A stretch of 64,000 nucleotides of DNA from Lactarius indigo (lineage: Eukaryota; Basidiomycota; Agaricomycetes; Russulales; Russulaceae). The DNA lies in the NCBI GenBank assembly GCA_025766275.1, contig JAFKAC010000011.1, positions 1,550,001-1,614,000 of the forward strand, read 5' to 3'. Every line of letters starts with the position of its first letter. The stretch's first letter is position 1. The notes beneath the pieces are model-generated. The model was not told the origin of the DNA, ran no database searches, and saw only the letters and a program-made list of their open reading frames with translations. A program made the translations under genes and the position numbers. Shown here piece after piece: positions 60,393-64,000 of the stretch.

Positions 60393-60612
60393 CTAGCGCA
60401 ATCTATCGGACAGTCCCTCAGACTGTCCACCTGTGACATCTTCCCCCTCTTGCCTCTCAGCTCCTTCAAGTGCCCCACCTTGTGTGCGCCACTATCTTCT
60501 TTGAGCCAAGACGCCTCCTCTCTGTCCCCTTCGACGTTCTCTCCGTCTCTACCTTGCCCACCGTCATCTTCAATCATCTCCCTCGCTGTCGAGTGACAGT
60601 GAGTTCACCACA
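60393..60612 (+). repeat. C1 3' LTR, second part
   Basis: Starts with the CTAGC duplicate and continues the LTR cut at 52569, ending CACCACA. Followed by CATGT, the C1 target duplication. Confidence 0.92.
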
Positions 60613-63600
60613 CATGTATGGTGTTTTCTTTGTATGGAGAGATCAAAGAGTTGTGGAAGACTGGGTGAATGCGCCATGTCTTGGGGAGTTGGAGCTTGCA
60701 ATTGACCCCCCAGGTGGAAATGACTTTAAAGGGGCCGTGGCGTCGTGGAGCAAGCTTAGCTTTGGGGTGGGTAGTATGGATGTTGGTCCCTTCCAGCCAG
60801 ACTAGATCGCCTGTCTTGAATTCGTGAGAGGGGGTAGGTGTTTTCGACCCTCTCATGACTTCCGCTGCTACTTTAAGGGCTGCGGTAACTTCGGAGCGGA
60901 TTTGATTTAGCGCATTTAATCTTTCCTCGGCTGCGGGTATTTTGGTGGTGAAGTGGGTAGGGGGAATGAACTCTGGTTTGTATCCATACCAAACCTCAAA
61001 GGGTGATTTGTGGGTTGCGCTGTGTTGTCGGGCATTGTGTGCAAATTCCATGAATGGAATTAGATCCACCCAGTTATCTTGTTGGAAGTTGCAGAAGACT
61101 CGAAGGTATTGTTCAAGTTCTTGGTTGACACGTTCAGTTTCTCCATCGGTTTGTGGGTGAAAAGCTGTAGATAGTGTGGACTTGACTCCAAGTTTGTTCC
61201 AGATTTCTTGCATGACCTTTGATGCAAATTGGGGGCCTCTGTCAGAAATGACCTGTCGAGGTAGGCCAGTACGTCTCCAGACGTTTTCAAGATAGAGTTG
61301 AGCTGTTTCGTCTGCGGTGATGGTTTTGTTGCAAGGGGAAATGACTATTGCTTTGCTGAGTCGGTCGACCACTACAAATAGTGAATCATAGTTGTGGGAT
61401 GTGGGAAGGTCGGTGATGAAGTCCATTGTGATGGTTCCCCATATTTCTTCAGGTATTGCATTCGGTTGTAGGGGTACTTGGGTGTGTGGTTTGATTTTAG
61501 TGGCTTGGCATATGGCGCAACCATCAACATAGGTTTTAACAAAGGTTGATATGCCTGGCCACCAGAAGTCTCGAGATATTAACTCATAGGTTTTCCATCG
61601 TCCGGGATGTCCTGTGGCGATGTGGTCGTGGTATGTTTTAACAATGTCTCTTCGTAGGTTGTCATCTTTTGGAACATAAACTTGTCCTTTGAACAAGATA
61701 ATGCCGACTTCTAAGTTCCACTCTTCTAGTCCTCTAGCTAAGGATCGAGGGCCGTTTTTTAGAAGGGATTCTAGGGCCATGCTGACTTCTTTGTCGTAGG
61801 TCTGGGTGTTTTTGATACGTTGTCGGAGGGTGGTATCTCCTTGGATGGTTACTGCAGTTCTTTGTACTGCATTGATGGAAAAATACTTGGTGTCCAGGAG
61901 TACTCGCTTTTCATCTTCATCCGCTATCCCCTTTTTATGATCTGGACGTCGAGACAGTGCATCAGATTTGTTCTGCATTCCAGGTTTGTGGATGATGATG
62001 AACTGGAAGCGAGAGAGGAACAAGGCCCAACGGGCCTGTCGGTGGGAAAGCTTCTGCTTTGTGGTAAAATAGACAAGATTGCCGTGGTCAGACCAGATTT
62101 CAGTAACGTCACCCCGCCCTTCCAGGTAGTGGTGGAAAGCATGCAAGGCATGGATGATGGCAAGAAGTTCCTTGTCGCAGATTTCGTAGTGTCATTCAGC
62201 AGGAAGGAGGGATTTGGAAAGGAAGGTGACGGGGTGCCAATGTTGCAAGGCATCTGGTTGCTCAAGAATGGCACCGGTAGCGAAATCACTTGCATCAGTG
62301 ATGAGGCGGAAAGGCTTAGAATGGTCAGGTAAGGCAAGGACAGGGGCTTTGGTGAAACACTCGATCAAGGTGCGGAAAGCGGTTTCTGCCGCAGTACCCC
62401 AAGAAAAGGGGACATCTTTCTTGGTTAGGTCAAACAAGGGACGGGCGATATTGGAGTAGGCTTTGATGAAGCGTCGATAGAAATTGCAAAAGCCCAGGAA
62501 GGCTTGTACTTGTTTGACGGTGCGTGGGGTGGGCCATTGAGTAATGCCCGCAACCTTTGCAGGGTCCATAGAAACTTGGCCATCAGAAATAACGATTCCG
62601 AGGTATTCAACGGAGGTTTGTGCAAATGTACATTTTTCAGGTTTCAGGTAGAGGTCGTGGCGTTCCAGTCGTTGAAGCACGTCGTGCGTCAACGCTGTGA
62701 GTGAGGAGAGATCTTCGGTGAAGATCAAGATGTCATCGAGGTAGACTACTACATGTCCATCGTCGATTAAGGATTCGAAGATTTGGTTCATGAATGTCTG
62801 GAAGGTGGCAGGGGCGTTGCAGAGGCCGAAGGTCATTACTGTGGGTTCAAAGAGTCCTAAGGATGTTTTGAAGGCTGCCTTGTATTCATCGCCTTCGCGG
62901 ATGCGGATATTGTTGTAACCCCAACGAATATCTAGCTTAGTAAAGTAACGAGCACCATGAAGTTTGTCAATGAGTTCGGGGATAAGGGGAAGGGGTGCTG
63001 CGTTTTTAATGGTTATATCATTGAGGGCACGGTAGTCTTGTACAGGTCGGAGTTTGCCATCTTTTTTGTCGACGAAGAAGAAGGGGGAGGCCATGGGTGA
63101 CTTAGATGGTCAAATGTAACCTTTCTTTAGGTGTTCAGAAATGTACTCCTTGAGGGCATCGGATTCCTTTGGTGTAAGTCGATAAATGCCACAATTCTTC
63201 ATAGTGGCTCCTGGTTTGAGATCAATTGCGTGATCCCAGGGCTGATGTTGGGGTAGTCGGTGGGACACGATTTCACTGAATACTTTGGTGTAACGTTGAA
63301 AATGACTCGGAATGTGGTCGGTGGAAGGCTTGGGTGCAGTTCGTGCTGCTATCTTGGTGCTTGTAGTTACTTTGGATCGGATGGCAAGGTGGTCGTACTT
63401 GTTAAAGCTGTGAATCCACAGCCAGGGTTCGCAGGCATCTTGGATGAAGGTAGGTTCCAGAGGTTCAATTTCGTCGTTCACAGGGAGGCAGGTTTCTTGG
63501 TCAGGGTCAAGTTCAAGGATGTTAATAGTTGTATGTCGCGTTTGTGGTGTTTTCGAAGAGATGACAACTGCTGAGGAGGACAGGGTGCAGGTTTTTGGGC

Positions 63601-64000
63601 ATCGGGTGAAGGCTATTTTTGGTTGATGCCAATCGATTTCAGGATTATGCGCTTGGAGCCAATCTGTTCCTAAGATTATATCGTGCTCCCCTAGAGTAGT
63701 TGCATAGAGTTCCACAGTTTCATCGTGGTAGTTGTCATCAGAAGTCCTGATCCGTAGTCTTTGGATCGTGGTATACCTAACAGATCCTGTCTTGTTGGGA
63801 GACCCATCCACGTTTCTAACTGGTAAGGGTTTAATTAGTGTCCTCATTGTTAGGTTGTTTGCACGCGCAAACCCATCATCCACGATGATGCCCTCCGCGC
63901 CACTGTCCAACAGGGCACGGGCACTGATTTCCTTGCCAGACTTCTTTCCTACTAGTGTAACTCTGAGAACAATTGAAGGAGCTCTCCTATTTCGAATTGT
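60613..64000 (-). pseudogene. C2 pol, N-terminal and central part, running off the window
   Basis: Reverse strand, same family as C1 pol. From the window edge: protease ALLDSGAEGIIVDDG (about 63900); TGA at 63110-63112 after KKGYI, the same place as in C1; RT with VYLDDILIF; a TGA at 62192 before HYEIC in RNase H, where C1 has a sense codon; then RNase H, the integrase finger ending CAICQ (about 61505), TMDFITDLP, SDRGPQF and GETERVN. It breaks at 60613 in ENTIH because C1 is inserted there, and continues at 42935. The 5' part (LTR, extra ORFs and gag) would lie beyond 64000. Confidence 0.9.

Larger units (their letters stand above)
42936..60612 (+). mobile_element. C1: Ty3/Gypsy element with three extra ORFs before gag, split by A2
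   Basis: 5' LTR 42936-43626; 3' LTR 52073-52569 joined to 60398-60612. Target duplication CATGT. Order: ORF1, ORF2, ORF3, gag, pol. It is inserted in the pol of C2, an older reverse-strand copy of the same family. A2 sits inside its 3' LTR between the TATA box and the predicted start. Confidence 0.93.

Noticed and set aside
1..64000. CRISPR arrays, rRNA or tRNA genes, bacterial operons
   Set aside because: None seen. Repeats are LTRs, not short spaced arrays, and the genes have introns and eukaryotic transposon organisation.

Overview
The window reads as nuclear DNA of a basidiomycete fungus, most likely an Agaricomycete. The evidence is a metacaspase gene split by thirteen 51-72 bp GT-AG introns, and several families of chromodomain Ty3/Gypsy LTR retrotransposons. 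There are no bacterial features, CRISPR arrays, rRNA or tRNA genes that I could see. Element names used here (A, B, C, D, E, F) are local labels only.

Layout. Bases 1-6196 are host sequence: a decayed metacaspase copy (about 60-1560) stands in tandem with an apparently intact metacaspase (2602-4618). From 6197 to 64000 almost everything is nested transposon. A reverse-strand A-type LTR (6197-7478) carries a hAT-like non-autonomous DNA element (6247-7052). Element A1 (7479-32594) is decayed and was hit four times: solo LTR C3 (9486-10174), solo LTR F (10207-10994), full-length B1 (13144-21085) and full-length B2 (24313-32230). An old reverse-strand element E (32595-33006 plus 40841-41952) was split by full-length reverse-strand D (33007-40840). 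Reverse-strand element C2 (41953-42935 plus 60613-64000, running off the window) was split by C1 (42936-60612), whose 3' LTR was split by full-length A2 (52570-60392). All complete insertions except A1 show matching 5-bp target duplications (CAAAC, CATTC, CCTAG, CATGT, CTAGC, GGGAC, CAGGA).

How the elements work. A, B and D share one plan: LTR, Gag, a -1 frameshift at GGGTTTT, then Pol with protease, RT, RNase H, integrase, GPY/F and chromodomain, plus an unusual extension of about 410 residues after the chromodomain. C is different: three extra ORFs lie upstream of Gag, and Gag-Pol is joined by a -1 shift at GGATTTT. The LTRs of A, B, C, D and E all carry a TATA box followed 34-35 nt later by a 10-12 nt segment complementary to the sequence just inside the 5' LTR. 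This is the arrangement of Tf1-type self-primed reverse transcription. A2, B1 and B2 have open gag and pol and (nearly) identical LTRs, so they look recent. D has an open pol but a broken gag. A1, C1 and C2 carry stops that mostly look like CG-to-TG changes.

Main points of interest: (1) the A, B and D Gag frames have no AUG for about 770-815 nt after the predicted transcript start, and a shared GTG in good context is the best start; (2) the first two ORFs of C1 contain no methionine codon at all, inside a 2.4-kb AUG desert, with hairpins at the cistron junctions; (3) a nucleotide-level conserved palindrome plus an internal copy of the polypurine tract sits inside the RT gene; (4) a conserved overlapping ORF ('ORFX') lies in the +1 frame of the Pol extension.
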